A stretch of DNA of 64,000 nt from Ktedonosporobacter rubrisoli. Lineage in GTDB: Bacteria > Chloroflexota > Ktedonobacteria > Ktedonobacterales > Ktedonobacteraceae. Within the stretch, counting starts at the first letter, position 1. Every line of letters begins with the position of its first letter. Below the pieces are notes generated by a model that had not been told where the DNA came from, did no database searches, and saw only the letters and a list, made by a program, of their open reading frames with translations. The stretch is from NCBI RefSeq assembly GCF_004208415.1, contig NZ_CP035758.1, positions 3,038,001 to 3,102,000 of the forward strand, in the 5' to 3' direction. A program made the translations under genes and the position numbers. Shown piece by piece: positions 26,215 to 34,802 of the stretch.

Positions 26215-26640
26215 ATGAATTCTCATACTGAAGGTAATCAACTTCCAGACCTCAACATGGACCCCCAGGAGCTTGAAGCTCTCCGTCAACGCTATGTGGA
26301 ACTGATTGGCTATGTTCCTCCTCGCATTCTGGCACGGACAGATCTTCTGGCCCGTCTTGACCCAGAATTGCTCTCGCTAGAAGAAACCGTTCGGGCACAT
26401 GCTATGTACCCAAAGTGCTTTGACGTAAAGACTTCACAACTTATGCTTTTTGGCATGCTGCTCGTCCTGTTATCTGATGCTGCCCACTTGCACGCGCGGG
26501 CCGCGCTCCGAGCCGGAGCGACCTGGGAAGAACTGAGCGCTGTAGTTAATCTCGCCTTCCTATTTCGCGGTCTCCCGGCAGCCAATCGTGGAGCACAGAT
26601 TATTCAAGAGCTCATTGCATCTTCTGAAGAGAAGAGCTAA
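26215..26640 (+). CDS. Carboxymuconolactone-decarboxylase (CMD/AhpD) fold protein without CxxC
   Basis: 141 residues with the CMD helical pattern (LDPELLSLEETVRAHAMYP, KTSQLMLFGMLLVLLSD, HARAALRAGATWEELSAVVNLAFLFRGLPAANRG). The redox CxxC of AhpD is absent: the site reads DAAHLHAR, so it is more like the decarboxylase branch, and the general-acid His is retained. AAAGGAG is 8 bases from ATG 26215. It precedes an extradiol dioxygenase by 125 bases on the same strand, so a shared role in aromatic ring breakdown is plausible. Confidence 0.75.
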   Translation: MNSHTEGNQLPDLNMDPQELEALRQRYVELIGYVPPRILARTDLLARLDPELLSLEETVRAHAMYPKCFDVKTSQLMLFGMLLVLLSDAAHLHARAALRAGATWEELSAVVNLAFLFRGLPAANRGAQIIQELIASSEEKS

Positions 26641-26765
26641 GCGCCAAGCTGTGCGCCAAACAATCGATTGCCTTGTATGTAGATAATTTGTAGCCTGGCA
26701 AGTATGCCAATAACGCTGAAAGGTTGTCGATTCAGAATCTCCCGATGAAGGGCGGAGGTCATACA

Positions 26766-27773
26766 ATGCAAGACGCTCATGAACCGATCCGTGATATTGC
26801 TCATTTAGGGCATGTTGAACTTTTGACACCGAAGCCTGCTGAAAGCGCCTGGTTTTTTAAGGAGATCCTGGGCATGGAGGAGACGGATTGTCAGGGCCAA
26901 TCCATCTATCTACGCGCCTGGGGCGACTATGATCATTGTACCCTCAAGCTGACAGAGGCACCTCAGGCCGGCTTAGGGCATGTTGGCTGGCGTACGATGA
27001 GCCCGCAGGCGCTAGAGCGCCGGGCGCGCCGGCTGGCAGAGCTTGGTTATGGCAAACAATGGATTGAGGGAGATATCGGGCATGGCCGTGCTTATCAGTT
27101 CGAGGACGCTGACGGCCATTTCATGGAGATCTATTATGAGTCGCAGAAATACAAAGCTGCGCCTCATATGTCCTCAAAACTGATTAATCAGCCCCAGAGA
27201 TATACCGGGCGCGGCATAGGGACAAAACGCATCGATCATGTGAATCTCATGTGCAGTGACGTGACGCTTAACAGGATCTTCCTCCAGGAGAATCTAGGCT
27301 TTCAGTTGCGCGAATGCTTGCAGCCGGAGGTAGATGGAATTGAGGAGGGGGCCTGGCTCAGCGTAACCCCTCTGGTCCACGATATCGCTTACACGCGCGA
27401 TTTTACCGGCAATCACGGACGCTTACATCACGTGGCTTACTGGCTCGATAATCGAGAGGAAATTTTGCGTGCTGCGGATCTTCTGATAGAGAACGATATC
27501 TTTCTGGAAGCTGGACCTGCTAAACATAATATTACGCAGGCTTTCTACATTTATTTATATGAGCCAGGAGGGAATCGCGTTGAATTGTTCTCAGGTGGCT
27601 ACCTGATCTTTGCCCCTGATTGGGAACCTGTTATCTGGAGGAAGGCTGAGCGCGGACGCGGTGTGTACTGGGGAGGAACCTTGCCCACAAGTTTCCGGAC
27701 CTATGGCACGCCTGTTAGGGCAGAACCGCAGTCGGTCCAGGAAGAGCGCCCGCTAACCTTCGACCCCATTTAA
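26766..27773 (+). CDS. Extradiol ring-cleavage dioxygenase (catechol 2,3-dioxygenase type, VOC fold)
   Basis: 335 residues with two VOC modules. The iron ligands are visible in the C-terminal module: His in RIDHVNLMC (about 157), His in RLHHVAYWLD (about 221) and Glu in GNRVELFSGG (about 272). The tail YLIFAPDWEPVIWRKAE is typical of catechol and 2,3-dihydroxybiphenyl dioxygenases. It cleaves a catechol next to the hydroxyls to a ring-opened semialdehyde. GGAGG precedes ATG 26766. Together with the CMD-like gene upstream and the quinone reductase downstream on the other strand it hints at aromatic catabolism; the remaining meta-pathway genes are not in the window. Confidence 0.9.
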   Translation: MQDAHEPIRDIAHLGHVELLTPKPAESAWFFKEILGMEETDCQGQSIYLRAWGDYDHCTLKLTEAPQAGLGHVGWRTMSPQALERRARRLAELGYGKQWIEGDIGHGRAYQFEDADGHFMEIYYESQKYKAAPHMSSKLINQPQRYTGRGIGTKRIDHVNLMCSDVTLNRIFLQENLGFQLRECLQPEVDGIEEGAWLSVTPLVHDIAYTRDFTGNHGRLHHVAYWLDNREEILRAADLLIENDIFLEAGPAKHNITQAFYIYLYEPGGNRVELFSGGYLIFAPDWEPVIWRKAERGRGVYWGGTLPTSFRTYGTPVRAEPQSVQEERPLTFDPI

Positions 27774-27814
27774 TTTCTTGCTGAGAGTAAGATAGAATAC
27801 CCTGGCCTTTTCAA

Positions 27815-27840
27815 GCTAGCTCTCAAAGAGGAGAGCTAGC
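27815..27840. terminator. Strong 10-bp hairpin after the dioxygenase gene
   Basis: GCTAGCTCTC (27815-27824) pairs exactly with GAGAGCTAGC (27831-27840) around six bases. No T tract follows on the plus strand, so it may stop transcription weakly or protect the 3' end. Confidence 0.5.
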
Positions 27841-27956
27841 GGGGCAAGGTTCTTAACTGGCATGTTGTGAGAGGCTATAGATATAGCCATGCGCGAAATT
27901 TGTATCTTTGGCCTGCTTCAGAAAAAGAAGAGCTTGTGCAAGAGAAGCGCCTGGTT

Positions 27957-28949
27957 TTATGGACGCATGACGATTTTGCCATAGGAGGCGCGCGCTTCGA
28001 GCCAGCGATGTGCTTCCGCGATGTCTGCTAGGGCAAAGGTACGCGTGATGCGAGGCCGTACCTCTTCGCGCTCGACGTAGCGATACAGTTCCTCCCTCCC
28101 TCGGGCAATCAGCTCAGGGTGTTGCTGCATCAAAGTCATTATGGAAAAGCCCTGGAAGCGTTTGCTGCCTAGCATAAGGCCTGCAAGGCTTTCGGGCGGT
28201 ATGGCCGGTAGACGCCCGCTGACGAGGCCATAGAAGATAAGGCGACCGAAGGGAGCAAGCAGCGGCAGGCTTTCAAGCAAGATCTGATCGCCAATCGCAT
28301 CTAGAATCACATCAACTCCTTTGCCTCCCGTTGCCTGTTCTACCTGTTTGGCCCAATTTGGTTCGCTGTAATTGATGAGCACATCAGCCCCCAGCTCCTG
28401 GGCAAACGTGAGCTTGTTAGGCGAGCTCGCTGTCGCAATGATCTGCCCAGCTCCCATGGCGCGGGCAAGTTGAAGTGCTAAATGCATAACTCCTCCCGCT
28501 GCGGCATGGATCAGGATGCTCTCACCAGGCTGTAGCCTGGCTGATGTTGCCAGCAGATGGTAGGCGGTCTCGCCCGAAACCGGAAGCGTCACTAACTCCT
28601 CGGCGGAGAGCGTTGTTTTGGGCAAAGGCAGAATGCGGTTGGCGAGAGGCAGCAAGGCATATTCGGCGTAAGCTCCGGAGGGAGCGAAGCCAAGTAAATG
28701 ATCACCTTCATGAATCTCTTCCACACCAGATCCAACCTTAACAACCCTGCCGTATACATAGCCACCAGGCGCAACCGGGAAAGTTAGCGTGCCCCATAGA
28801 GCCGAAGCGCGCACCTGGCTATCAATATAACCAACATCAATGGCCTCCACCTGAAGTAAGATCTGCTCAGCTTCCGGCTGCGGAATAGGCGCCTCTTCAA
28901 CGCGCAGGACTTCAGGTCCACCATGCTCATAATATCGCACGATCTTCAT
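27957..28949 (-). CDS. Zinc-independent quinone oxidoreductase (MDR family)
   Basis: 330 residues. GroES-like N-terminal domain starting MKIVRYYEHGGPEVLRVEE, the nucleotide fold with ILIHAAAGGVMHLALQLARAMGA (AAxGGVG-type motif), NYSEPNWAKQVEQATGGKGVDVILDAIGG-like segment, and closing ALADIAEAHRWLEARASYGKIVM. No catalytic or structural zinc ligands, as in QOR enzymes. It reduces quinones or enones with NADPH. AGAAAGAAG precedes the ATG at 28949. It is a single minus-strand gene. Confidence 0.88.
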   Translation of the reverse strand: MKIVRYYEHGGPEVLRVEEAPIPQPEAEQILLQVEAIDVGYIDSQVRASALWGTLTFPVAPGGYVYGRVVKVGSGVEEIHEGDHLLGFAPSGAYAEYALLPLANRILPLPKTTLSAEELVTLPVSGETAYHLLATSARLQPGESILIHAAAGGVMHLALQLARAMGAGQIIATASSPNKLTFAQELGADVLINYSEPNWAKQVEQATGGKGVDVILDAIGDQILLESLPLLAPFGRLIFYGLVSGRLPAIPPESLAGLMLGSKRFQGFSIMTLMQQHPELIARGREELYRYVEREEVRPRITRTFALADIAEAHRWLEARASYGKIVMRP

Positions 28950-29323
28950 TTGACTACTTCTTTCTGCGATTATTTTGTGGATTGGCAGCCGAACGGATAC
29001 GCCATACTGTCTTCAGGCTCTTATTGAGATAGGGATTACCATGTGTTTTCCTGACTGCCATAAGAGGTCCTTACCTCTCTGGGGTAGTATGCAATGCTGA
29101 GGCTGCTTTAGCCAGGAGTTTGCTGTGTACTATGTCTGGAGAGTAACAGCTTTAGGCGCTAATATTGGTAAAGAGGCGTGGACAATGGAAGAAAGGAAGC
29201 GTTGAGGAGCCATGCCAGGCTGAATGGTAAGGAACATCTGCTATACTGCTTCCATGATAAGCGTGAAGGCTAAAATATCCTCTGAGTTTGGCTAAGGAGG
29301 AATGGTTCTCAAGAGCATGAGAA
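28950..29323. other. 374-bp gap, no gene recognised
   Basis: The one open frame of 66 codons on the minus strand lacks a start signal. The left part should hold the promoter of the quinone reductase; the right part holds the hairpin that ends the ArsR-type gene. Confidence 0.45.
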
Positions 29324-29332
29324 CTATTCCTC
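29297..29332 (-). terminator. 14-bp hairpin at the end of the ArsR-type gene
   Basis: GAGGAATGGTTCTC (29297-29310) pairs with GAGAACTATTCCTC (29319-29332) with a single G-T pair, around eight bases. The right arm covers the stop codon of the gene, so it forms the very 3' end of that message. No long T tract follows on the minus strand. Confidence 0.55.
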
Positions 29333-30735
29333 GCTGTCAAGGTCTGAGCCAATCAACCAGTAGCGCGAACCGTCGCGCGTGCGATTGATAAAACGATACT
29401 CGTATAAGGCTCGGCGCAAAGCAGCAGTATCCTTAAACGTACACTGCTGCAGCAATATTTGATTGACCTCATTCTCGCTATACACCCGCCCAAATTCGAA
29501 AAATCCCGTCAGATACTCTAACAAGAGCACCTTATCACGCTGCCTGGCTGGCGGCCACAGGACTAACTTGCCGTGCTTATCGAGGAAGCGGCGTAGCTCC
29601 TTTGGGCGAGTAGCCTCCTCAGAAGTAGCCTGGGTATTGCCAGCAGCCAGGCGTAACAGAGCTTGAGCTGTACGCGCAAAGAAGAAGGAACTGGGGCGAT
29701 ACGTCTTGCTGGCACCTTCCCGGCGGCGCTCATAGAGATAGCCAAGCGAAACAAGCTGCTTGAGGTGGCGTGAGACGCTGGATTGGCTCAGCTCAAGTGC
29801 AGCAATAATCTCCTGGGCAGACATTTCATTCTGTTGGATCAGCAATTCAACAATGCGTAAATGAGTTTCATCTCCCAGGGCATCGAGACGGGCGCGCAGC
29901 TCAGAGCGGGTGACGGGTGTCGCGTGTAGCGCAGCTACATCGTAATTTGGCGGCTCACTGAAAAAGAGCCGAAAACTTGCTCCATCTTCCCAATAGGTAA
30001 CCTGGCGACCGGTGTGCCATGAAGGCACAAGAATGATTTTAGAGGCTGTAGTTGAGGCGGTGACAAGATCGGTAGCCAGTTCGCGCCCAGTAAATGTAGC
30101 GAAAAGTTCGCCTAATGAAGCAGTCTCGTCAAGGCTATGGGCAAACATTTCAACCTGCCAGCGTAACGCCGATTGGGCCCGCCTCCACTCGCTGGCCAAT
30201 GCCCGGAGCCAGAGCTTTTCGAGATGGGAGACAATAAGCTGATGTAGGGCCGAAGCATCATTAAGGAAGGCGTGGACCTCCCTTTGTAAAGCCGGATCAA
30301 AGGAGGCTTGCAGCTGTATACGATCAACGCAGCTCTGATAGGCCTGAACGTCACTGAGCAGGCGGGCTACATCTGGCGTTGTTGATAAGCCTTCGCTAGA
30401 TGGGAAGCGCCGCGCCGCGCGTAGCGAAAACAAAGCCTTTCAAGCACGTGATTGCGTAGCGCTAAAGGATCTTGTTCGGCCAGATGCTTCAGATAACTTG
30501 GAAAATCAGGTTCCTCCTGAACAGGGATAAGGGCATCGCGCAATCCTTCGAAGATTAAGCGATTTGTGTGATGCTCTTCAGATGTGAGCTCTTTTGCCGT
30601 TTGCGCCACCCACGGGCTGGGAGCAGGAAAAGCCTGAAGCGCAGTGAGTAGGGCGAAGCTATTGAGCGCATTATAGACCGGCTCAAGAGAGACCTTGATA
30701 GGAGGGGTTGGATGAGATGAAAATGCCTCAGACAT
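29324..30735 (-). pseudogene. ArsR-type helix-turn-helix regulator with long N-terminal domain, split by a frameshift
   Basis: Two overlapping frames make one protein of about 470 residues. The first (start 30735) has PVYNALNSFALL and PWVAQTAKEL, marks of the DUF5937-like domain common in ArsR-type proteins of Ktedonobacteria; it stops at 30367. The second frame carries the rest, including the winged helix LGDETHLRIVELLIQQNEMSAQEIIAALELSQSSVSRHLKQL in order of helices 2 to 5, then ERRREGASKTYRPS. The switch lies in the overlap 30367-30433, in a GCGCGGCGCGGCGC repeat. Beyond the ArsR part there is a C-terminal segment ending in PKELRRFLDKHGKLVLWPP and the sigma-like EYRFINRTRDGSRYWL. A 20-bp palindrome upstream is its likely operator. 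Confidence 0.75.
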
Positions 30736-30759
30736 GAGAAAATTGCTCCCTGCTAACAA

Positions 30760-30779
30760 TTATGCGAATATTCGCATAA
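30760..30779. promoter_or_regulatory. 20-bp perfect palindrome, operator of the ArsR-type gene
   Basis: TTATGCGAATATTCGCATAA is its own reverse complement and lies 25 bases upstream of the ATG at 30735. AT-rich palindromes of this type are bound by ArsR/SmtB dimers, so autoregulation is likely. Confidence 0.7.
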
Positions 30780-30843
30780 ACAGCTATAGGGAAATGTATC
30801 ATAGCAGCTTTCTAATGTCAATTCTGGCATTGAGTGCAGCCCC

Positions 30844-30872
30844 TTGACAAAATCTCCATTAAAGGGTAGTAT
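30844..30872 (+). promoter_or_regulatory. Sigma-70 promoter of the TrmB operon
   Basis: TTGACA (30844-30849) and TAGTAT (30867-30872) with a 17-base spacer. The start codon at 30926 is 54 bases beyond the -10 box. Confidence 0.75.
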
Positions 30873-30908
30873 CCAGGCATACTACTAGTAGTATTTCATG
30901 GTACTACT
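30866..30908. promoter_or_regulatory. GTAGTAT/ATACTAC operator array over the TrmB promoter
   Basis: GTAGTAT (30866-30872) and ATACTAC (30879-30885) form an inverted repeat; ATACTACTAGTAGTAT (30879-30894) is a perfect 16-bp palindrome; and TACTACT recurs near 30903-30909. The array overlaps the -10 box and the start region, fitting autorepression by the TrmB-type protein. Confidence 0.65.
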
Positions 30909-30925
30909 AAAATGAGAAAGAACTT

Positions 30926-31719
30926 ATGATTGAGCAACTCAGGAAGATTGGTTTATCCGAGCTTGAAGCTCGTTGCTATCTTGTATTGCATGAGGATGCG
31001 GGTTTATCTGGCTATGAAGTTGCCAGGCGTGTTTCTGTGTCGCGCACCAACGTCTATGCAGCCTTGCGCTCCTTAATGGACAAAGGTGCCTGTCGCATGA
31101 TAGAGGGCGATCCTGGGCGCTATGACGCAGTACCGATTGACCAGCTTTTGCGCCATGTGCGTCGTGAATTTGAACAGAACGCCCAGGAGCTCATTAGTGA
31201 ACTGAAAATGCCCCCGCGCTCTGATGCAGCTTTTTATAGCTGGCGAGGGGTCCAGCTTTGGATAAGGCCATACACAGGCTCATAGCCAATGCCCAGAAGA
31301 CTATCGTTGTGGATGCTTGGTCTGAGGATATCTATCTGTTCGAAGAGGCTCTGTTAAGCGCGCAGGAGCGAGGAATTACGGTTGTGCTCATTGTGCTGGG
31401 ACCATATCGGACCGCGCTGCGCAATGTCTATATCCATAAGCGTAGCACTATTCTTGAGCAGGACATAGGTCGAAAATTCTCCTTATTGTGCGACTATCGA
31501 TCAGCTCTTCTCGGCAGTTTTGGTGGTGTGACAAAGCAATCAGCCCTGGAGACAGATCATCCAGCGGTAATCGAGGTGCTGAAGAACGCATTTTATCATG
31601 ATCTGCTCATGCAGCATATAGAAGCAGACTTTGGCCCCTTGCTAACAGAGAAATATGGCGAGCAGTATCAGAAGCTCTTAGATTTTTACCTGAAAGAAAA
31701 AGGATGGGATTTGAAATGA
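30926..31719 (+). pseudogene. TrmB-family transcriptional regulator, split by a frameshift
   Basis: The first frame holds the TrmB winged helix (GLSELEARCYLVLHEDAGLS, then VSVSRTNVYAALRSLMDKGA) and a coiled coil, and then runs out at 31285. The second frame continues with the effector domain (DKAIHRLIANAQKTIVVDAWSEDIYLFEEAL), which starts in the overlap at 31258. The likely error is at the GGGG run 31247-31250. Joined length is about 264 residues, normal for TrmB proteins, which bind sugars or related ligands. It overlaps the inositol-phosphatase-like gene by four bases, implying that this enzyme is co-regulated. Operators and promoter are well defined upstream. Confidence 0.8.
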
Positions 31720-32522
31720 AGACTATCGAGATCGATTTCGTATGTGGGCTTGTGGAGCGCGTTAATACGCATCTCATACAGTTGGCCAGGCCAAAGCCAC
31801 TTCCTGCGAATAGGGAGGCGCTATTTCAGCGTTTCGAGGAGAGCAATGATTGGGCTAAGGAACAGCTTAGAAGCGCATTGTATGAGCAATATCCAGAAGT
31901 AGAGTGGCTAGATGCAGAATTTGAGCCCGATAAGCTGAGCCCAGCGGCCTTACCAGAAACTTACTGGATCTGCGATCCAATCGATGGAGCTATTCAATTT
32001 CTCCAGGGGCTAGCAGGCTGGACGACTACCCTGTGCCTGATGGAGAAAGAGCATCCTGTGTTTTCTCTTGTCTATGATGTTGAGAGGAAAGAGGCCTTCT
32101 ATGCCTATGCGGGAGCTGGCGCCTTCTTAAATGGAAAGCCCTTACATGTAGCTTGTAAGCCCGATCTAGCTGATGCATTTCTGGCCACAGCTCACCCTTC
32201 GTTTATGCGCGAGGATGTCGAAGAAACACAAGCTCTGCTAAAGGCGAGTGCGCGCATCATGCCTCGCGTATTTGCTTTACGCATGTTGGGCACAGTATCA
32301 TTGCAGCTTGCCTATGTGGCTGCCGGGCGCTTAGATGGCTACTGGGAGTATGGCCATGATTTGTTTGATTGGCTTGCTGGCTCACTTCTCGTTAAGGAAG
32401 CCGGCGGTACGGTGAGCGGAATCAGGCAGGATAGCTTAGCAGGCCAATATGGAGACGGCGTTATCGCCGCCAATGCGCAGCTACATGAGAAGTTACAGCT
32501 TATCTTGAATGCTGTCCAATAA
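31716..32522 (+). CDS. Inositol-monophosphatase-family protein
   Basis: 268 residues. Metal-binding motifs are recognisable: WLDAEFEPD (the Glu site), WICDPIDGAIQF (canonical DPIDGTxNF, with Thr replaced by Ala and Asn by Gln) and YGHDLFDWLAGSLLVKEAGGTVSG (the WDxAAG block, here DWLAG). The two substitutions in the second motif affect metal- and water-binding residues, so activity may be altered. Family members remove phosphate from inositol phosphate, fructose bisphosphate or PAP. ATG 31716 lies within the TrmB stop (ATGA). The enzyme and a TrmB sensor in one operon suggest sugar- or polyol-phosphate metabolism. Confidence 0.82.
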   Translation: MKTIEIDFVCGLVERVNTHLIQLARPKPLPANREALFQRFEESNDWAKEQLRSALYEQYPEVEWLDAEFEPDKLSPAALPETYWICDPIDGAIQFLQGLAGWTTTLCLMEKEHPVFSLVYDVERKEAFYAYAGAGAFLNGKPLHVACKPDLADAFLATAHPSFMREDVEETQALLKASARIMPRVFALRMLGTVSLQLAYVAAGRLDGYWEYGHDLFDWLAGSLLVKEAGGTVSGIRQDSLAGQYGDGVIAANAQLHEKLQLILNAVQ

Positions 32523-32751
32523 GCTTGCATGTTCTGACAGCTCTGCTTTAGCGAGATAAGCAAGCGCAAAGTTGTAAATTCCTCTGTTACCTCGTAAGGT
32601 TTTCTTTCGTGCTCCTCATTAGGTAAACAGGCCGGCAAGACTATCCCATGAGATCCGCGAGGAAGATCAACGCATAAAATCCAGTTGTGAGGATGAGCTG
32701 AGGCCATTATGAAGCAAATGCCAACGGAAAAAGAATGAGGAGGGCAGAGCA

Positions 32752-33156
32752 ATGGCAGAACAGGAGAATGTGCAGAGGGAACGCGCTAAGAATCGGCGTC
32801 CGCAGCCCGAAGCGCCCAACGTCTCTCAGGAACAGTTTACCAATCGGGGCACGCAGGAGGGATATAGTAATCTGGGGCCACATGGCGACTTTGGCGATTT
32901 TGATGATGAAGCAAATACAGCACCCGATAACTATGGTGAGCAGGATCAGTTTGCTGATCTGGATAACCAGGACCCGTATAGTAATCTTTACGATGAAGAT
33001 CCTGGAAGCACGCCAGGCGGTGAGGATATGCCTGAGGATGAGCTCTATGGTTTAGCTGAGCCGTTAGCTGAGCCAGGCGACAAGAGCCGAAAGGGTGCTT
33101 CAAGAGATTGGTATGGAACACGGAGGAGCCAGGACCAGCAAGGATATCAGCAGTAA
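32752..33156 (+). CDS. Acidic, probably disordered protein, unknown function
   Basis: 134 residues with a basic start and a long Asp/Glu/Gln/Asn-rich body (FGDFDDEANTAPDNYGEQD and similar), a repeated DPYSNL/GYSNLG motif and a basic end (SRKGASRDWYGTRRS). No globular domain is visible. GGAGGG lies 9 bases before ATG 32752. An overlapping 106-codon frame from 32735 is less likely because its residues look random. Such low-complexity proteins occur in spore- and stress-related sets of filamentous bacteria; nothing here proves that. Confidence 0.5.
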   Translation: MAEQENVQRERAKNRRPQPEAPNVSQEQFTNRGTQEGYSNLGPHGDFGDFDDEANTAPDNYGEQDQFADLDNQDPYSNLYDEDPGSTPGGEDMPEDELYGLAEPLAEPGDKSRKGASRDWYGTRRSQDQQGYQQ

Positions 33157-33187
33157 CTAGAGAGAGCTGCTTCCGGGCTTCTCAGTG

Positions 33188-34522
33188 TTAGCGAGCAGCC
33201 CGATAGCTCCAAATCTGATAGCCATCGCTGGCCCGAAAGGCGTAGATGCTGCTGTGGGCATTGTGGTAGCAACGATCATAGCCGCTACTCGCAATATAAA
33301 CATTAGTATTGTCGGCAGCAACCAGCCGTGTGGCAATTGAAGTTGGTAAGGTATTCGATTCGATCTGCCAGAGCGGCTGGCCATCGCCGGCGCGTATCGC
33401 CGAGAGGAATGGATGCACCTGCATGAGATAGAGAATGCCGTTAGCCAGAAGTATGTATCTGGGGTGGTTGAGCGTCTGTTTCCAGATCACCTTTCCAGTA
33501 TCGGCCTGAAATGCATAGAGAGCATTCAACTGGGCGTAGACATGATCATCATCAGCCAGAAGCGTGTTTGTGTTCGTGGGAGTCTCGGGCGCATGAAAGC
33601 TCCAGAGCTGAGAGCCGTCGTTGATGTGCAGGGCATAGAGCGTACTACCTGTGCTCAGGAAGACGAGATCGTCCTGAACGGTCACTGCATATCCCTCATC
33701 GCTTTCTTGTGGGAGGTGAACTGAGAAATGCCATACCTCTTGCCCCGATTGAGCGCGAAGCGCCCAAAACGAGTTGTTAGCCTGGACCAGGAGCGCATCA
33801 GGAGTCGGGATGATTTGCGTAATTTTATACTTGTCGTAAGCTATAGAGGGAATCTTCTGCTCGCGCGTCCACTGCACCGTACCATCCTGGGCGCGCAGAC
33901 AGAGCAGGCGAAGCGTAATCGTGGGGATATCATCGGCACTACGTCCATCAAATGTGGTGATATAGACATGCTCGCGATCAGCCGCCTGCAGCCTCATAAA
34001 GGCCTGGTCGCTAGGAGTCTTCCAGAGCAACTTGCCATCGCTAGCCCGCAATGCCACAAAGTAGCGATCATATTGCCCGTAAACTGTTCCGTTGACGACC
34101 AGGGGGGCGCGGGTCTCGACGGGCCTGTAGGTTACGACGGTATCCTTTGCCGTTTCCCAGAGCGTTTGGCCATCACTGATGCGAACCGCTGCCAATCTAT
34201 TAGATTGGACATAAAGAATGCCATCCTGAGCGGTAAGAGCCCAGGCATCCAGGCCTGGTTTCTCCCAGAGCACCTTCCCATTTGCGGTTCTGGCTGCTAA
34301 ATGGGCTGGTTGAATATAGATATTTCCCTCAATTGTACTTACCTTTAAGAGTGACGGCGGAGTTGGCGCGGCCAGGGCACAGAGGGGATTATAGGGAGAA
34401 ATTGTTTCTAGATAGAGATAGGTGCCGAAAAATAACAGAACACAGCACAGCACGAGCAGTGAAGGTAAGACCAACCGTCGAGTGTACCCGCGCTTAATGG
34501 CTTTGGAAATAGAAGAACCCAT
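33188..34522 (-). CDS. Membrane-anchored PQQ-type beta-propeller protein
   Basis: 444 residues. One N-terminal helix (VLPSLLVLCCVLLFFGTYLYLE region) anchors it, and the outside part is a beta-propeller of about seven blades, each with the 'A.R..DG..LW' tryptophan-docking motif (AVRISDGQTLWETA, ALRASDGKLLWKTP, ALRAQSGQEVWHF, ALHINDGSQLWSF, FQADTGKVIWKQ, AIRAGDGQPLWQI, AFRASDGYQIWSY). The PQQ ligands and catalytic Asp of dehydrogenases are not evident, so it is probably a binding or scaffold propeller (BamB-like fold) rather than an enzyme. ATG 34522 follows AGGAAAAG; a TTG three bases upstream is possible. Confidence 0.82.
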   Translation of the reverse strand: MGSSISKAIKRGYTRRLVLPSLLVLCCVLLFFGTYLYLETISPYNPLCALAAPTPPSLLKVSTIEGNIYIQPAHLAARTANGKVLWEKPGLDAWALTAQDGILYVQSNRLAAVRISDGQTLWETAKDTVVTYRPVETRAPLVVNGTVYGQYDRYFVALRASDGKLLWKTPSDQAFMRLQAADREHVYITTFDGRSADDIPTITLRLLCLRAQDGTVQWTREQKIPSIAYDKYKITQIIPTPDALLVQANNSFWALRAQSGQEVWHFSVHLPQESDEGYAVTVQDDLVFLSTGSTLYALHINDGSQLWSFHAPETPTNTNTLLADDDHVYAQLNALYAFQADTGKVIWKQTLNHPRYILLANGILYLMQVHPFLSAIRAGDGQPLWQIESNTLPTSIATRLVAADNTNVYIASSGYDRCYHNAHSSIYAFRASDGYQIWSYRAAR

Positions 34523-34802
34523 CAATACTTTTCCTGGTTATCTTGCGCTTGATGTGCCTCGCTGTCTACCCCAGGGACAGGACCTTACGCCTCTTTCTGT
34601 ATGATCGCCATGCCGGCCTAAAAAGATCAGTAATAAAAACGCTTGACGCAATTATAGTAAAACTGTAACAAAATGAGGAATCAGCTCAGCCGACTCAATA
34701 TTACCATCTCAGAGTCGATGGTGTAAAGTTTTGCGCAAAAGGTCCAGGGATAGAAGCAAGCTTTGGCTGGCCTGCCTCCGTCCCTGAAATCCTGGTGCTG
34801 AT

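Noticed and set aside
32735..33055. Overlapping frame near the acidic protein
   Set aside because: The frame from 32752 has a better start signal and a coherent acidic composition; the other looks random.
33728..34300. Plus-strand frame of 190 codons across the propeller gene
   Set aside because: Antisense to clear PQQ-type repeats and without domain similarity.
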